Assembly (NCBI GenBank): GCA_035938265.1
Contig: DASZHA010000040.1
Span: 1 to 61,204, forward strand
DNA: 61,204 nt
Source of the DNA: DASZHA01 sp035938265
Lineage (GTDB): Bacteria; Chloroflexota; Dormibacteria; DASZGP01
Direction: 5' to 3'
This document shows, piece by piece, positions 33,396-42,273 of this stretch. The notes under the pieces are model-generated. The model saw nothing but the letters and a program-made list of their open reading frames with translations, made no database searches and was not told the origin of the DNA. Both the position numbers and the translations under genes were made by a program. Each line of letters opens with the position of its first letter. Position 1 is the stretch's first letter.

Positions 33396-33551
33396 CTAGG
33401 GGATGGCCTTGCGGCCGCCCGGGGTCAGCTTGGCACGCCCCTTGCGGCGCCGGTTCTGGACCACGCGCCGACCACCGGGCGAGCTCATCCGGCTGAGGAA
33501 GCCGTGAACCCGCCGGCGATAGCGTTTCTTGGGCTGGAAAGTCCGTTTCAT
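33396..33551 (-). CDS. rpmH: Ribosomal protein L34
   Basis: A 51-residue very basic protein read from ATG 33551: MKRTFQPKKRYRRRVHGFLS, then RMSSPGGRRVVQNRRRKGRA, ending KLTPGGRKAIP. It matches bacterial L34 throughout, with about five extra C-terminal residues. It is a large-subunit ribosomal protein. It heads the rpmH-rnpA-yidD-yidC-jag cluster that normally faces dnaA across the origin. Confidence 0.97.
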   Translation of the reverse strand: MKRTFQPKKRYRRRVHGFLSRMSSPGGRRVVQNRRRKGRAKLTPGGRKAIP

Positions 33552-33606
33552 GATCAGTCAACTGCCGGCGCCGGCCGGCGAGCCCAAGAGTATATCCAGC
33601 CCCTGT

Positions 33607-33837
33607 CTAGGGGGTGCCGTTGGTGGAGTCGGCGCCCGCGCCGACGCCGACCACGCCCCCGACTCCCTGGGAGACGCTGCTGACCGCGCCGGCCGTGGTG
33701 CGGGCTGCTTCCAGCACCGTGTCCTTACGCTCGGACCACAGGTTGGTGACGACCAGCCGGCGCTCGGCACCGCGCTCCGGGTCCAGCAGGTACATCGCGA
33801 CAGCGCCCAGCACCGCACCAAAAATGATCTTTCGCAT
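33607..33837 (-). CDS. Small YtxH-like membrane-associated protein
   Basis: A 76-residue protein from ATG 33837, chosen because AAGGAG lies eight bases upstream. The N-terminus MRKIIFGAVLGAVAMYLLDP is one membrane helix followed by DPERGAERR, the look of YtxH-like small proteins. The rest is an amphipathic Ala/Val/Gly-rich helix. It lies between rpmH and the DnaA-box region, an uncommon place for such a gene. Function unknown; membrane stress proteins of this shape exist, but this is only resemblance. Confidence 0.6.
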   Translation of the reverse strand: MRKIIFGAVLGAVAMYLLDPERGAERRLVVTNLWSERKDTVLEAARTTAGAVSSVSQGVGGVVGVGAGADSTNGTP

Positions 33838-33982
33838 CTCGGTTACTCCTTCGCCAAAATCGGCTTTAGGCGACAATCCTAGCCGCCACGTCCGCGAACA
33901 GATTTTCCCTCTTGTGGGGGGGTCGGGTGGTTGCTATCATCGCCGCTCCCAACGGCTGGGCGAGGGCGCCGCGAATAACAGG

Positions 33983-34046
33983 TTGTCCACAGCCTGGGGA
34001 GTTGGCCACACGGCGATTTCCACACCTGTGGACAGACTGTGAATAA
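33983..34046. other. Cluster of DnaA boxes upstream of dnaA (probable oriC part)
   Basis: Within 64 bp are TTGTCCACA (33983-33991), TTGGCCACA (34002-34010), ATTTCCACA (34016-34024), TGTGGACAG (34027-34035, reverse of CTGTCCACA) and TGTGAATAA (34038-34046, reverse of TTATTCACA). These match the DnaA-box consensus TTRTCCACA with zero to two changes, on both strands. Position between rpmH and dnaA is a standard site for a bacterial origin and for DnaA autoregulation. Confidence 0.75.
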
Positions 34047-34079
34047 CCTCAGGGGAGCTTTCAGGGGAGCCATCTGACG

Positions 34080-35444
34080 GTGCAAGAATCTAGCTCGGAG
34101 AACATCTGGCAGGCGGCCCAGGAGGAGTGGAAGTTCCAGATAGCCAAGCCCAGCTATGAGGCCTGGCTGAAAAGCGCCAACCTCCTCTCCCTGGACGGCC
34201 GGAAGTTCCACATCGGCGTGCCCACCAAGCTGGCCAAGGACTGGCTCGAGGACCGCTACTCGGCGGTCATCAAGGAGACCCTCAGCGCCATCATGGCGGG
34301 CGACGTGGAGGTGACCTTCGAGGTCACCAGCCAGGCCCTTCACACCGAAGAGGCCGGCGACCTCCAGGACGCGGCCGAAGCCGACTCCCCGGTGCTGGAG
34401 GAGCCCGACTACGACCCCGCTTCCAGCCAGCTCAATCCAAAGTTCGTCTTCGACAACTTTGTTGTCGGCCACAACTCGCGCTTCGCCCATGCGGCCGCCA
34501 GGGCGGTCGCGGACGCCCCCGGCGACGCTTACAACCCGCTGTTCCTGTACGGCGGGGTGGGACTGGGCAAGACCCACCTGATGCACGCCATCGGGCATGC
34601 GGTGATGAAGAAGAGCCGCAAGCGCAAGGTCGCCTACGTCACCTCCGAGCGCTTCATGAACGAGATGATCGAGTCGATCCGGCGCAACCAGATGAACGAG
34701 TTTCGCAAGCGCTATCGCAACTGCGACGTGCTCCTCATCGACGACATCCAGTTCCTGGCCGGCAAGGACCGCACCCAGGAGGAGTTCTTCCATACCTTCA
34801 ACGCGCTGCAGGAATTCAACCGCCACATCGTGATCAGCTCCGACAGACCGCCCAAGGACATCCCCACCCTGGAGGAGCGGCTGCGATCGCGCTTTGAGGG
34901 CGGGCTGATCGCCGACATCGAGCCCCCCGACTTCGAGACCCGCGTCGCCATCCTCAAGTCCAAGGCGGGGCCGCACAACCGGCTGATCCCCGAGGACGTC
35001 CTATCGTTTATCGCGCACAAAATCCAGCGCAACATCCGTGAGTTGGAGGGGGCGCTGATCCGGGTGCTGGCCTATGCCTCGGTAACGCACCAGCCAATGA
35101 CCACCGAGACCGCGGCGCGGGTGCTGGAGGACATCATCCCCTCGAGCGAGACGCGCACCTTATCGATCGAGTCGATCAAGCGGGTGGTGGCCAACTTCTA
35201 CGGCATCACGGTCGACGAGATGATCGGCAAACGGAGGGACCGCCACATCGTCTTCCCGCGCCAGGTGGCGATGTTCATCATCCGCGAGGAGACGGCGTCG
35301 TCCCTGCCCGCCATCGGCCACGCCTTCGGCGGCCGCGACCACACCACCGTGCTCCACTCCTACGAGAAGATCCACCAGGATTGCGACGACGACCCCCGGG
35401 TCAGCACCGAGATCACCAAGATCCGCGAGCTCCTGTATCAATGA
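34080..35444 (+). CDS. dnaA: Chromosomal replication initiator protein DnaA
   Basis: A 454-residue protein from GTG 34080. Domain I is residues 1-80 (NIWQAAQEEWKFQIAKPSYE). A short acidic linker follows, then the AAA+ domain with Walker A LYGGVGLGKTHLMHAIGH (158-165 core), Walker B VLLIDDIQFLAGKD (217-230) and sensor regions, and domain IV with the DNA-binding signature FGGRDHTTVLHSYEKI. Full length and complete. Five DnaA boxes lie just upstream, so autoregulation is likely. dnaN follows after 236 bp. Confidence 0.99.
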   Translation: MQESSSENIWQAAQEEWKFQIAKPSYEAWLKSANLLSLDGRKFHIGVPTKLAKDWLEDRYSAVIKETLSAIMAGDVEVTFEVTSQALHTEEAGDLQDAAEADSPVLEEPDYDPASSQLNPKFVFDNFVVGHNSRFAHAAARAVADAPGDAYNPLFLYGGVGLGKTHLMHAIGHAVMKKSRKRKVAYVTSERFMNEMIESIRRNQMNEFRKRYRNCDVLLIDDIQFLAGKDRTQEEFFHTFNALQEFNRHIVISSDRPPKDIPTLEERLRSRFEGGLIADIEPPDFETRVAILKSKAGPHNRLIPEDVLSFIAHKIQRNIRELEGALIRVLAYASVTHQPMTTETAARVLEDIIPSSETRTLSIESIKRVVANFYGITVDEMIGKRRDRHIVFPRQVAMFIIREETASSLPAIGHAFGGRDHTTVLHSYEKIHQDCDDDPRVSTEITKIRELLYQ

Positions 35445-35680
35445 CGACCGCGTCTGTCCCCAGCCGGGTGTTGGAAACGGGCCGCGACCTGTTGGCGCGG
35501 CGGACAACCCTGCACGAGGCGCACAACCTGTGCGCCGGCACCGATTTGTCCCCCGTCAGCGCACCTATAATTTTTGACGGTTGGAACTCAAGGGGATGGC
35601 TTGTCCGGGATTTCCACCGCTCTTCTCCTACTACTCGTATTAATCATCAGAAGCGTCTCAGTAAAGGGGTGGTGTAAACC
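35445..35680. other. dnaA-dnaN intergenic region (possible second part of oriC)
   Basis: A gene-free spacer of 236 bp. It includes an AT-rich patch around 35566-35576 (TATAATTTTTG) and another around 35630-35660, unusual in this GC-rich region and suitable for unwinding or a dnaN promoter. No convincing DnaA box was found (TTTGTCCCC at 35545 is weak). AAGGGGTGG upstream of ATG 35681 is the dnaN ribosome-binding site. Confidence 0.4.
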
Positions 35681-36817
35681 ATGAAGCTGACCTGCTCGCC
35701 CGATGCCCTGGGCCATGCACTGCAGGTGGTATCGCGCGCTGTCAGCCCGCGGACCACGCTGCCAATCCTCAACAACGTCCTCATGGAGACCACCACGGAA
35801 GGCCTCCGCCTGACCGGGAGCAACCTGGAGATCGGGATCGTCGACCACGTCGACGCCGAGGTGGCGGCCGAGGGGTCGGTGACCCTGCCGGCCAAGCTGT
35901 TGACCGAGTTCGTGGCCCAGCTTCCCAACGAGCAACTGGAGATGGAGCTCGACACCAAGACCCAGACGCTCAGCGCCAGGTGCGGCCCGTACCACGACGT
36001 CAAGATCAAGGGCATAGACGCCAAGGAGTTCCCGCCTCTGCCGCCTCAGGAGGAGGGTCTCAAGGTGACCATGGAGCAGTCCGAGTTGGTGCCGGCGATC
36101 GAGCAGACGGTGGTTGCAGCCAGCGCCGACGACGGCCGCCCGGTGCTGACCGGGGTGTTGACCCAGCTTGGCTCGGAGCAACTGACCCTGGCCGCGACTG
36201 ACGGCCACCGCCTCGCGGTTCGCACCCTGCCGGCCAAGACCGCAGGCGCCCCCGGAGGTGAGGAGGACGGCGCCGGCGACTCGGTGATCATCCCGGCGCG
36301 CGCGCTGGCCGAGTTGAGCCGGATCCTCAAGGGCGAGGGCACAGTGGAGATGTCGATGGGGCGCTCGCGAAACCACGTGTTCTTTTCGCTGCCCCGCGTC
36401 GAGCTGATGTCGCGGCTGATCGAGGGGACCTACCCCAACTACTCGCAGGTCATCCCAGAGCAGTCCAACACCACCATCACGGTGGCTGCCAAGGAGCTCC
36501 TGGAGCGCACCCGCGGCGTCGCCATCTTCGCCCGCGACAGCGCCAACGTGGTCCGCATCAAGACCGAGGCCGGCGAGATCTCGATCTCCGCCAACACCAG
36601 CGAGGTGGGCTCCAGCGAGGCGTCCGTCAGCGCCGAGATCGACGGCGCCGATATCCAGATCGCCTTCAACTCGCGCTACCTGCTCGACGTCCTGGCGCTG
36701 GTCTCCACCGAGAAGGTGACGCTGGGCTTTAACGGCCCCCTCAGCCCGGGGGTGGTCAAGCCGGCCGGCAAAGAGGATTACACGTATGTGATCATGCCCG
36801 TCCGGGTGGCGATGTAG
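35681..36817 (+). CDS. dnaN: DNA polymerase III beta subunit (sliding clamp)
   Basis: A 378-residue protein made of three clamp folds. It begins MKLTCSPDALGHALQVVSRA. SPRTTLPILNNVLMETTTEG, LAATDGHRLAVRTL and the C-terminal GPLSPGVVKPAGKEDYTYVI and MPVRVAM are standard. It encircles DNA and tethers the replicative polymerase. The order dnaA-dnaN-recF is conserved. It carries an inserted GAPGGEEDGAGDS loop in the middle domain. Confidence 0.99.
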   Translation: MKLTCSPDALGHALQVVSRAVSPRTTLPILNNVLMETTTEGLRLTGSNLEIGIVDHVDAEVAAEGSVTLPAKLLTEFVAQLPNEQLEMELDTKTQTLSARCGPYHDVKIKGIDAKEFPPLPPQEEGLKVTMEQSELVPAIEQTVVAASADDGRPVLTGVLTQLGSEQLTLAATDGHRLAVRTLPAKTAGAPGGEEDGAGDSVIIPARALAELSRILKGEGTVEMSMGRSRNHVFFSLPRVELMSRLIEGTYPNYSQVIPEQSNTTITVAAKELLERTRGVAIFARDSANVVRIKTEAGEISISANTSEVGSSEASVSAEIDGADIQIAFNSRYLLDVLALVSTEKVTLGFNGPLSPGVVKPAGKEDYTYVIMPVRVAM

Positions 36818-36851
36818 CGGGGCGTGGATTCGAGACCCTAGGTCGTTTCCA

Positions 36852-37967
36852 GTGCTGACCGCGGTCAGCCTCTACGCCTTTCGCAACTACACAAAACAGG
36901 CCGTTCCGCTGACGCCTGGCATCAACCTCTTCCTGGGCGCCAACGCGCAGGGCAAGACCAACCTGCTGGAGGCGATCTACCTGGCGGCGACCTCGCGCTC
37001 GCCGCGGTCCGCGGTGTTGGCGGAGATGGTGATGTGGGAGCAGCACGCGGCGCGGGTGGTGCTGGAGTTCGCCGATGTCGGGGGCGCCCACACACTCGAG
37101 GTGCGGCTGGACAGAGACAGCGGGCCCCGGACCAAGCGCAAGCTGGTCCTTGACGGCAAGCCGCTGGCGTCGTCATCGCTGGCGGGCCGGGTCAAAACCG
37201 TGCTCTTCCACCCCGAGGAGATGGGGTTGATCCGCGGCTCCGGGGAGGGCCGGCGCCGACTCCTAAACGGGCTGATGACGCAGTCGGAGCCGGGGTTCGC
37301 CTCGCTGCTGTCGCGTTACGGCCGGGTCGTCGAGCAGCGCAACGGGCTGCTCAAGCGCATCGCCCAGGAGTTGGAGCCGGTCTCGGCACTGGGGTACTGG
37401 ACGGAAGAGGTGGGGCGCGTCGGCGCCGAGGTGGTCGAGGCCCGGCGCCGGTGCCTGGCCCGGGTCGGCCCCCTGGTGGCGGAGCGCTACGACGACGTGG
37501 CCGGCGGGGAGGCGCTGGAGCTGAGCTACGCTCCCAGCGTGGACCCGTCCGGGAACCCCGCCGACCCCGCCGCCGCCATCGTCGCCGAGCTGCAGGGCCG
37601 CGAGCGCGAGGAGGTCGCCCGGGGCCTGACCGTCGCGGGCCCCCATCGGGACGACATCAGCTTCCAGCTGGGTGGGCTCCCCGCTGCCAACCACGCCTCC
37701 CAGGGCCAGCAGCGGACCGCCATCCTGGCTTTCAAGCTGGCAGAGGTGGAGGTCCTTTCGGACGACGGCGTGGCTCCGGTCCTGCTGCTCGACGACGTCA
37801 TGTCGGAGCTGGACGCGCCCCGTCGCGAGCACCTCCTGGCGCTCGTGGAGGCGGTCCCCCAGGCGGTCATCACGTCGGCCGAGGAGGGCTACTTCCCGCC
37901 GGGATTCGTTGACCGGGTGGCCGCCCGCCGGGTGACGGCGGGGACCGTGGCGAGCCTGCAGCCGTGA
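36852..37967 (+). CDS. recF: DNA replication and repair protein RecF
   Basis: A 371-residue SMC-like ATPase from GTG 36852. Walker A INLFLGANAQGKTNLLEAIY (25-44), the signature region ASQGQQRTAILAFKLAEVEV and Walker B PVLLLDDVMSELDAPRREHL are intact. It helps load RecA at gapped DNA. Its stop overlaps the GTG of the DciA-like gene by 4 bp, beginning a chain of overlapping genes running to 42.3 kb. Confidence 0.98.
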   Translation: MLTAVSLYAFRNYTKQAVPLTPGINLFLGANAQGKTNLLEAIYLAATSRSPRSAVLAEMVMWEQHAARVVLEFADVGGAHTLEVRLDRDSGPRTKRKLVLDGKPLASSSLAGRVKTVLFHPEEMGLIRGSGEGRRRLLNGLMTQSEPGFASLLSRYGRVVEQRNGLLKRIAQELEPVSALGYWTEEVGRVGAEVVEARRRCLARVGPLVAERYDDVAGGEALELSYAPSVDPSGNPADPAAAIVAELQGREREEVARGLTVAGPHRDDISFQLGGLPAANHASQGQQRTAILAFKLAEVEVLSDDGVAPVLLLDDVMSELDAPRREHLLALVEAVPQAVITSAEEGYFPPGFVDRVAARRVTAGTVASLQP

Positions 37968-38350
37968 GCGACGATGACCGTGAGCTGCCCCCACCCAGCG
38001 CGCCGGTCCTGCAGTTTCGACCCCGCCGCCGCCGCGCCGGCAAGAAGGACGACGGCCCCGCCGAGCTCTCGGACCTGATGATGCCGACGTTAGCCAAGAT
38101 GGGCCTGAAGACGCGGGCGCGGCACATGCAGCTGGTGAACTTGTGGCCGGCGGTCGTCGGCGACATGGTGGCGGAGCACACCACCGTCGCCGCGTTCTCC
38201 CGCGGGCGCATGACGGTCGAGACCGACTCCCCGGCGATGGGCCACGCCCTCCTCGTCCAGCGGCAGGACATCATGGAGCGACTCAACGCCGAGCTCGGCT
38301 TTGACCTCGTTGCCGACATCCGCTTCAAGCTGCAAGGCGAGAAGCCGTGA
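37964..38350 (+). CDS. DUF721/DciA-like protein
   Basis: A 128-residue protein. After a disordered basic N-terminus (1-30) comes the DUF721 core: LMMPTLAKMGLKTRARHMQL, VNLWPAVVGDMVAEHTTVAA, FSRGRMTVETDSPAMGHALL. DciA-type proteins load the replicative helicase DnaB in bacteria without DnaC. The gene position after recF is the classical one for this family in Actinobacteria. GTG start in the recF stop; GTG of the next gene overlaps its own stop. Confidence 0.88.
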   Translation: MSDDDRELPPPSAPVLQFRPRRRRAGKKDDGPAELSDLMMPTLAKMGLKTRARHMQLVNLWPAVVGDMVAEHTTVAAFSRGRMTVETDSPAMGHALLVQRQDIMERLNAELGFDLVADIRFKLQGEKP

Positions 38351-41178
38351 CGGTTGCCACCACCGGGCTCAACCCCGAACAGGCGGCGGCCTGCGAGACC
38401 CTCACCGGCCAGCTCCTGGTCCTTGCCGGACCGGGCACCGGCAAGACCCGCGTCATCACCTACCGCTACATGAACCTGCTCCAGCTGCCCGGCGTCGACA
38501 CCGAGAACATCGCCGTCCTGACCTTCACCGACAAGGCGGCGCGGGAGATGGAGGAGCGGATCGCCGTCCTGTGCGGCACGGGCTACCGCGACCTGATGGT
38601 GTCGACCTTCCACGCCTTCGCCCTTGCCTTCCTGCGCGAGGAGGGCCACCGGCTGCCGATCCCGCGTCAGTTCCGAATCGCGGCCGAAGTCGACAAGTGG
38701 TCGACGATGTGCCGCGTCCTGGAGCGACTCCGTCCCGAGGAGCTCTACCGGCTGCCCCGGCCGCGCGACGTCGCGCCCGACCTGCTCAAGCTCCTGGAGC
38801 GGGCCAAGCAGGAGATGGCCGGGCCCGATGACTACCACCGCATCGCCACCGACATGGTCCACGAGCACCGCCTCGGCTCCGACCTCCACGTCCAGGTGGC
38901 CGCTCTCTACCGCGCCCACCAGGAGGAGATGGCGGCGGCGGGGATGCTCGACTTCGACGACATCATCTACTGGAGCGTGCGGCTCCTGGAGCAAGACCAG
39001 GAGGTGCGCGAGCGCTGGCGCGCCAATGTGTCGCACATCATGGTCGACGAGTTCCAGGACACCAACTTCTCCCAGCTGCGGCTGGTGGAGCTGCTCGCCG
39101 GCGAGGAGGGCAACGTCGCCGTAGTGGGCGATGACGACCAGTCGATCTACAAGTTCCGGGGGGCCTCGGTGGCCAACCTCCGGCGCTTCCGCAAGACCTA
39201 CCCCGGCCTTCGCATCGTGCGGCTTACGACCAACTACCGCAGCACCCAGGAGGTCCTGGCGCCAGCCCACCGGCTGGTCAGCCACAACCCCGAGCGCGTC
39301 GCCAAGGAGGTGCAGAGCGACCGCACCGGCCCGGCGGCGCGCGTCTACCTGGCGCCCGATCGCAACCACGAGGTGGCCTGGGCGGTCGAGCGCATCGTGG
39401 AGCTGATATCCGGCCCCGAGAAGCTGGCCGCGGGCGAGATCGCCATCCTCCTTCGTACCAACGCGCAGCTCCGCGCCTACGCCCGGGCCCTGCAGCGCGC
39501 CGGCATCCCCTACCAGCTGTCCGGCGGCCGGGGCTTCCTCGACCAGCCCGAGATCAAGGACATCCGTGCCGTACTGCAGCTGCTGGTGAACCCCGACGAC
39601 AACCAGGCCGCGGCCCGGGTCCTGGCGATGCCGGGAGTGGGCCTCGCCGGGGCCAAGATCCTGGCCCTCACCGCGGCAGCGCGCCGCGACGAGGTCCCCG
39701 TCGAGGAGGCGCTGGGTCGTCTCGCCGGCGTCGAGGCGGAAGAGTGGACCCGCGCCGCCGGGGCGCTGGCGCTGATCCGCGAGCTGCGCGCTGAGAGCCT
39801 GCGCGCCCGGGCCGACGAGGTCCTCTTCAGCGCCCTCCAGGGCACCGGGTATGTCGATGTCCTCGACTACCCATCGGAGATCCAGCGACGGCAGGCGGGG
39901 GCCAACATCGACAAGTTCGTCGAGCTCTGTGAGGCCTACTGCGACAACCACCCCGACGCCACCATGGCCGCTTTCGTTGATTACCTGGGCGCGGTGGAGG
40001 CGTCGCAGTCCGAGGAGGCGATCCCGCCCATCGACACCGGGACGGAGGCGGTCCACCTGATGACGGTCCACAAGTCCAAGGGCCTGGAGTTCACCGCCGT
40101 CTTCTGCCCCGGCCTGGTCGAGGACCGCTTCCCGTTCAAGAACCCGGGCGAGGCGCTGCCTCTGCCCCAGGAGCTGATCGTCGAGGAGGTCGGCTCCCGC
40201 GACCCGCGCATGGCCGAGGAGCGGCGCCTTGCCTTCGTGGCGCTGACCCGGGCCAAACGACACCTCTTCCTCTCCGCCGCCGAGCGCTACGAGGGCACCA
40301 AACGCTGGAAGCCATCGCGCTTCCTGGCGGAGATGGGGTTCCTGCCGGCCCCCGACGGCAAGGTGGTGGAGCCGCCCAAGGCGGAGCCGGTGCCCGAGGT
40401 CGAGGTCGTCGCGCCGTCGGTGGCCCAGGCCGCCCTGCCTATGCCTCACCCGGAGGTCCCCGAGCTGAGCGTCAGCTACAGCGCCCTCGACCTCTACCAG
40501 CAATGCCCGCGGGCGTACCAGTACCGCTACGTCTACCGGCTGCCGACGCGACCCAGCCCCGAGCAGCAGTTTGGCGTCGCCGTCCACAATGCGCTCCGCG
40601 AGATCCTCGAGGGCGCCAACGATGGGCAGCCCCCACTGGAGGTGGCCCAGGAGACGTTCGACCGCCACTTCGCCGCGGAGCGCTTCTGTGACCCCGTCAA
40701 CGCCGACCTCTGGCAGGCTCGTGGCCGCGATTTCATCGCCGGCCTGCACCGCAAAGGCCGCCTCGACGGGCGCGTGCTGCACTCGCCGCCGGAGCAGAAG
40801 TTCACCCTCAGCATGTCGGGCTTCCGCGTCCAGGGCCGGATCGACCGCATCGACCGGACCCCCAAAGGCTTCCGCGTGATCGACTACAAGACCGGCGAGG
40901 TCAAGGAGGACTGGCAGCTGGAGCGCGACCTCCAGCTGGGCATCTACGCCATCGCCGTCGAGCAGGTCTTCGGGCTCAAGCCCGTGACCATGGCGATCTG
41001 CTACCTCGAGGACGCCACCGAGATCGAGGTGCTCAAGACGACCTCCCAGCTGCAGTCCGACCGCGAGGTCGCCGAGGAGCTGGCCGCGGGGATCATGGCC
41101 ACGGACTTCACGCCGGCGCCGTCGGCGTGGAAATGCCGACGTTGCGACTACCGGCTGGTCTGCGACGCGGCGATGTGA
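38347..41178 (+). CDS. UvrD/PcrA-type helicase fused to a RecB/AddB-like nuclease
   Basis: A 943-residue protein. SF1A helicase: Walker A LVLAGPGTGKTRVITYRYMN (24-43), motif II IMVDEFQDTNFSQLRL, motif III VVGDDDQSIYKFRGA, motif V HLMTVHKSKGLEFTAVF and motif VI VALTRAKRHLFLS. The C-terminal nuclease domain has GRIDRIDRTPKGFRVIDYKT and the DLQLGIYAIA helix. Four cysteines (C720 in QQCPRAY, then C930, C933, C939 in CRRCDYRLVC) form an AddB/Cas4-type Fe-S cluster site. Helicase and nuclease in one chain resemble AdnA/AdnB, but no partner is nearby. Likely role: DNA end resection. It occupies the place where gyrB often follows recF. Confidence 0.93.
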   Translation: MTVATTGLNPEQAAACETLTGQLLVLAGPGTGKTRVITYRYMNLLQLPGVDTENIAVLTFTDKAAREMEERIAVLCGTGYRDLMVSTFHAFALAFLREEGHRLPIPRQFRIAAEVDKWSTMCRVLERLRPEELYRLPRPRDVAPDLLKLLERAKQEMAGPDDYHRIATDMVHEHRLGSDLHVQVAALYRAHQEEMAAAGMLDFDDIIYWSVRLLEQDQEVRERWRANVSHIMVDEFQDTNFSQLRLVELLAGEEGNVAVVGDDDQSIYKFRGASVANLRRFRKTYPGLRIVRLTTNYRSTQEVLAPAHRLVSHNPERVAKEVQSDRTGPAARVYLAPDRNHEVAWAVERIVELISGPEKLAAGEIAILLRTNAQLRAYARALQRAGIPYQLSGGRGFLDQPEIKDIRAVLQLLVNPDDNQAAARVLAMPGVGLAGAKILALTAAARRDEVPVEEALGRLAGVEAEEWTRAAGALALIRELRAESLRARADEVLFSALQGTGYVDVLDYPSEIQRRQAGANIDKFVELCEAYCDNHPDATMAAFVDYLGAVEASQSEEAIPPIDTGTEAVHLMTVHKSKGLEFTAVFCPGLVEDRFPFKNPGEALPLPQELIVEEVGSRDPRMAEERRLAFVALTRAKRHLFLSAAERYEGTKRWKPSRFLAEMGFLPAPDGKVVEPPKAEPVPEVEVVAPSVAQAALPMPHPEVPELSVSYSALDLYQQCPRAYQYRYVYRLPTRPSPEQQFGVAVHNALREILEGANDGQPPLEVAQETFDRHFAAERFCDPVNADLWQARGRDFIAGLHRKGRLDGRVLHSPPEQKFTLSMSGFRVQGRIDRIDRTPKGFRVIDYKTGEVKEDWQLERDLQLGIYAIAVEQVFGLKPVTMAICYLEDATEIEVLKTTSQLQSDREVAEELAAGIMATDFTPAPSAWKCRRCDYRLVCDAAM

Positions 41179-42263
41179 GCACGGCCCAAGCGGGGAGCAC
41201 CTCGATACCGGCGCGCACGCGCGCGCCTGTGCGCGCCATCGACGCCGGCGTCGTCGACATCTTCCTCGTGGTGGCCGTCGCCACCGTGCTCATGATCCGC
41301 ATCTACCTGGAGGTGACCAACTACCCGCAGCTCGGCGGTAATGGCCTGCACATCGCCCACGTCCTCTGGGGTGGGCTGGGGATGGTCATCGCTATCGGCC
41401 TGTTGCTGGCGTTTCTCTCCGGCTCCGTCAAACGCATCGCCGCGATCGCCGGCGGCGTCGGCTTCGGCGCCTTCATCGACGAGCTGGGCAAGTTCGTCAC
41501 CGCGGACAACAACTACTTCTTCCGACCCACGGCGGCGATCGTATACGCGGTCTTCGCCGTCCTGTTCCTGGTGGCGCGGCAGGTGCGGAACATGCGGCGG
41601 CTGAGCCCGGCGGAGTACCTTGTCAACGCCATCGAGCTGTCCAAGGACATCGCCACCGGCACGCTCACCGAGGCCAACCGACTGCGAGCACTGGCGCTCC
41701 TCGACGATTCTTACCAGGCCGACGCGCTGGTGCCGGCGCTGCGGGCGCAGTTCGTGGCCTACCGGCCGCGCCCACGGGGCGAGCACCGGCTGATGGAGAT
41801 GGTCGCCTCGCTGCGCCGCTGGTATATCGCGCGGGCTAGCAAGCGCTGGTTCCGGCGCGTGATCGCAGCCGTCTTCGTCATCCGCGCCCTGAGCGCTGTG
41901 CTCGCCTTCGTCGCGCTGACGCTGGCGTTCGCGCTGGCCCATTTCGGCGTTGGCGACGCCCAGGCGGCGCTCAACGACATGGGCGGCCCCACCGGTTGGA
42001 TCGCGGTGGTGGCCTCGCTCCTCGCCGGCGTCCTGACGATCATGGGGCTGCTCCAGATGCGACGGTCGCGGCTGCGCGCCTACCGCTTCTTCGAGTTCTC
42101 GGTGCTGGTCAACCTCCTGCTGGGTCAGCCGTTCAACCTGCTGGACACCGGTTTCGCCGGCGCATTCGACGTGCTCTTCGACCTGTTCCTGCTGGCCAGC
42201 CTGGGCTTCATGCTGGCGCAGGAGCGGTCGGCCGCCATCCCCCAGGAGCCGGAGCCGGTTTAG
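41175..42263 (+). CDS. Polytopic membrane protein of unknown function
   Basis: A 362-residue protein from GTG 41175, overlapping the helicase stop by 4 bp. Six or seven hydrophobic segments are present. The most distinctive block is HVLWGGLGMVIAIGLLLAF followed by GVGFGAFIDELGKFVTADNN and YFFRP, where a charged, conserved-looking stretch lies at a membrane edge. A cytoplasmic middle region (about 165-225) is rich in Arg/Leu/Ala. I recognise the general type as a conserved uncharacterised membrane family but know no function. Coupling to a DNA-repair gene may be only genomic packing. Confidence 0.8.
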   Translation: MSTAQAGSTSIPARTRAPVRAIDAGVVDIFLVVAVATVLMIRIYLEVTNYPQLGGNGLHIAHVLWGGLGMVIAIGLLLAFLSGSVKRIAAIAGGVGFGAFIDELGKFVTADNNYFFRPTAAIVYAVFAVLFLVARQVRNMRRLSPAEYLVNAIELSKDIATGTLTEANRLRALALLDDSYQADALVPALRAQFVAYRPRPRGEHRLMEMVASLRRWYIARASKRWFRRVIAAVFVIRALSAVLAFVALTLAFALAHFGVGDAQAALNDMGGPTGWIAVVASLLAGVLTIMGLLQMRRSRLRAYRFFEFSVLVNLLLGQPFNLLDTGFAGAFDVLFDLFLLASLGFMLAQERSAAIPQEPEPV

Positions 42264-42273
42264 CCGGTCAGCC

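Noticed and set aside
37870..40782. A 970-codon open frame on the minus strand opposite recF, dciA and the helicase
   Set aside because: It is an antisense shadow produced by high GC at third positions; the plus-strand genes carry all conserved motifs.
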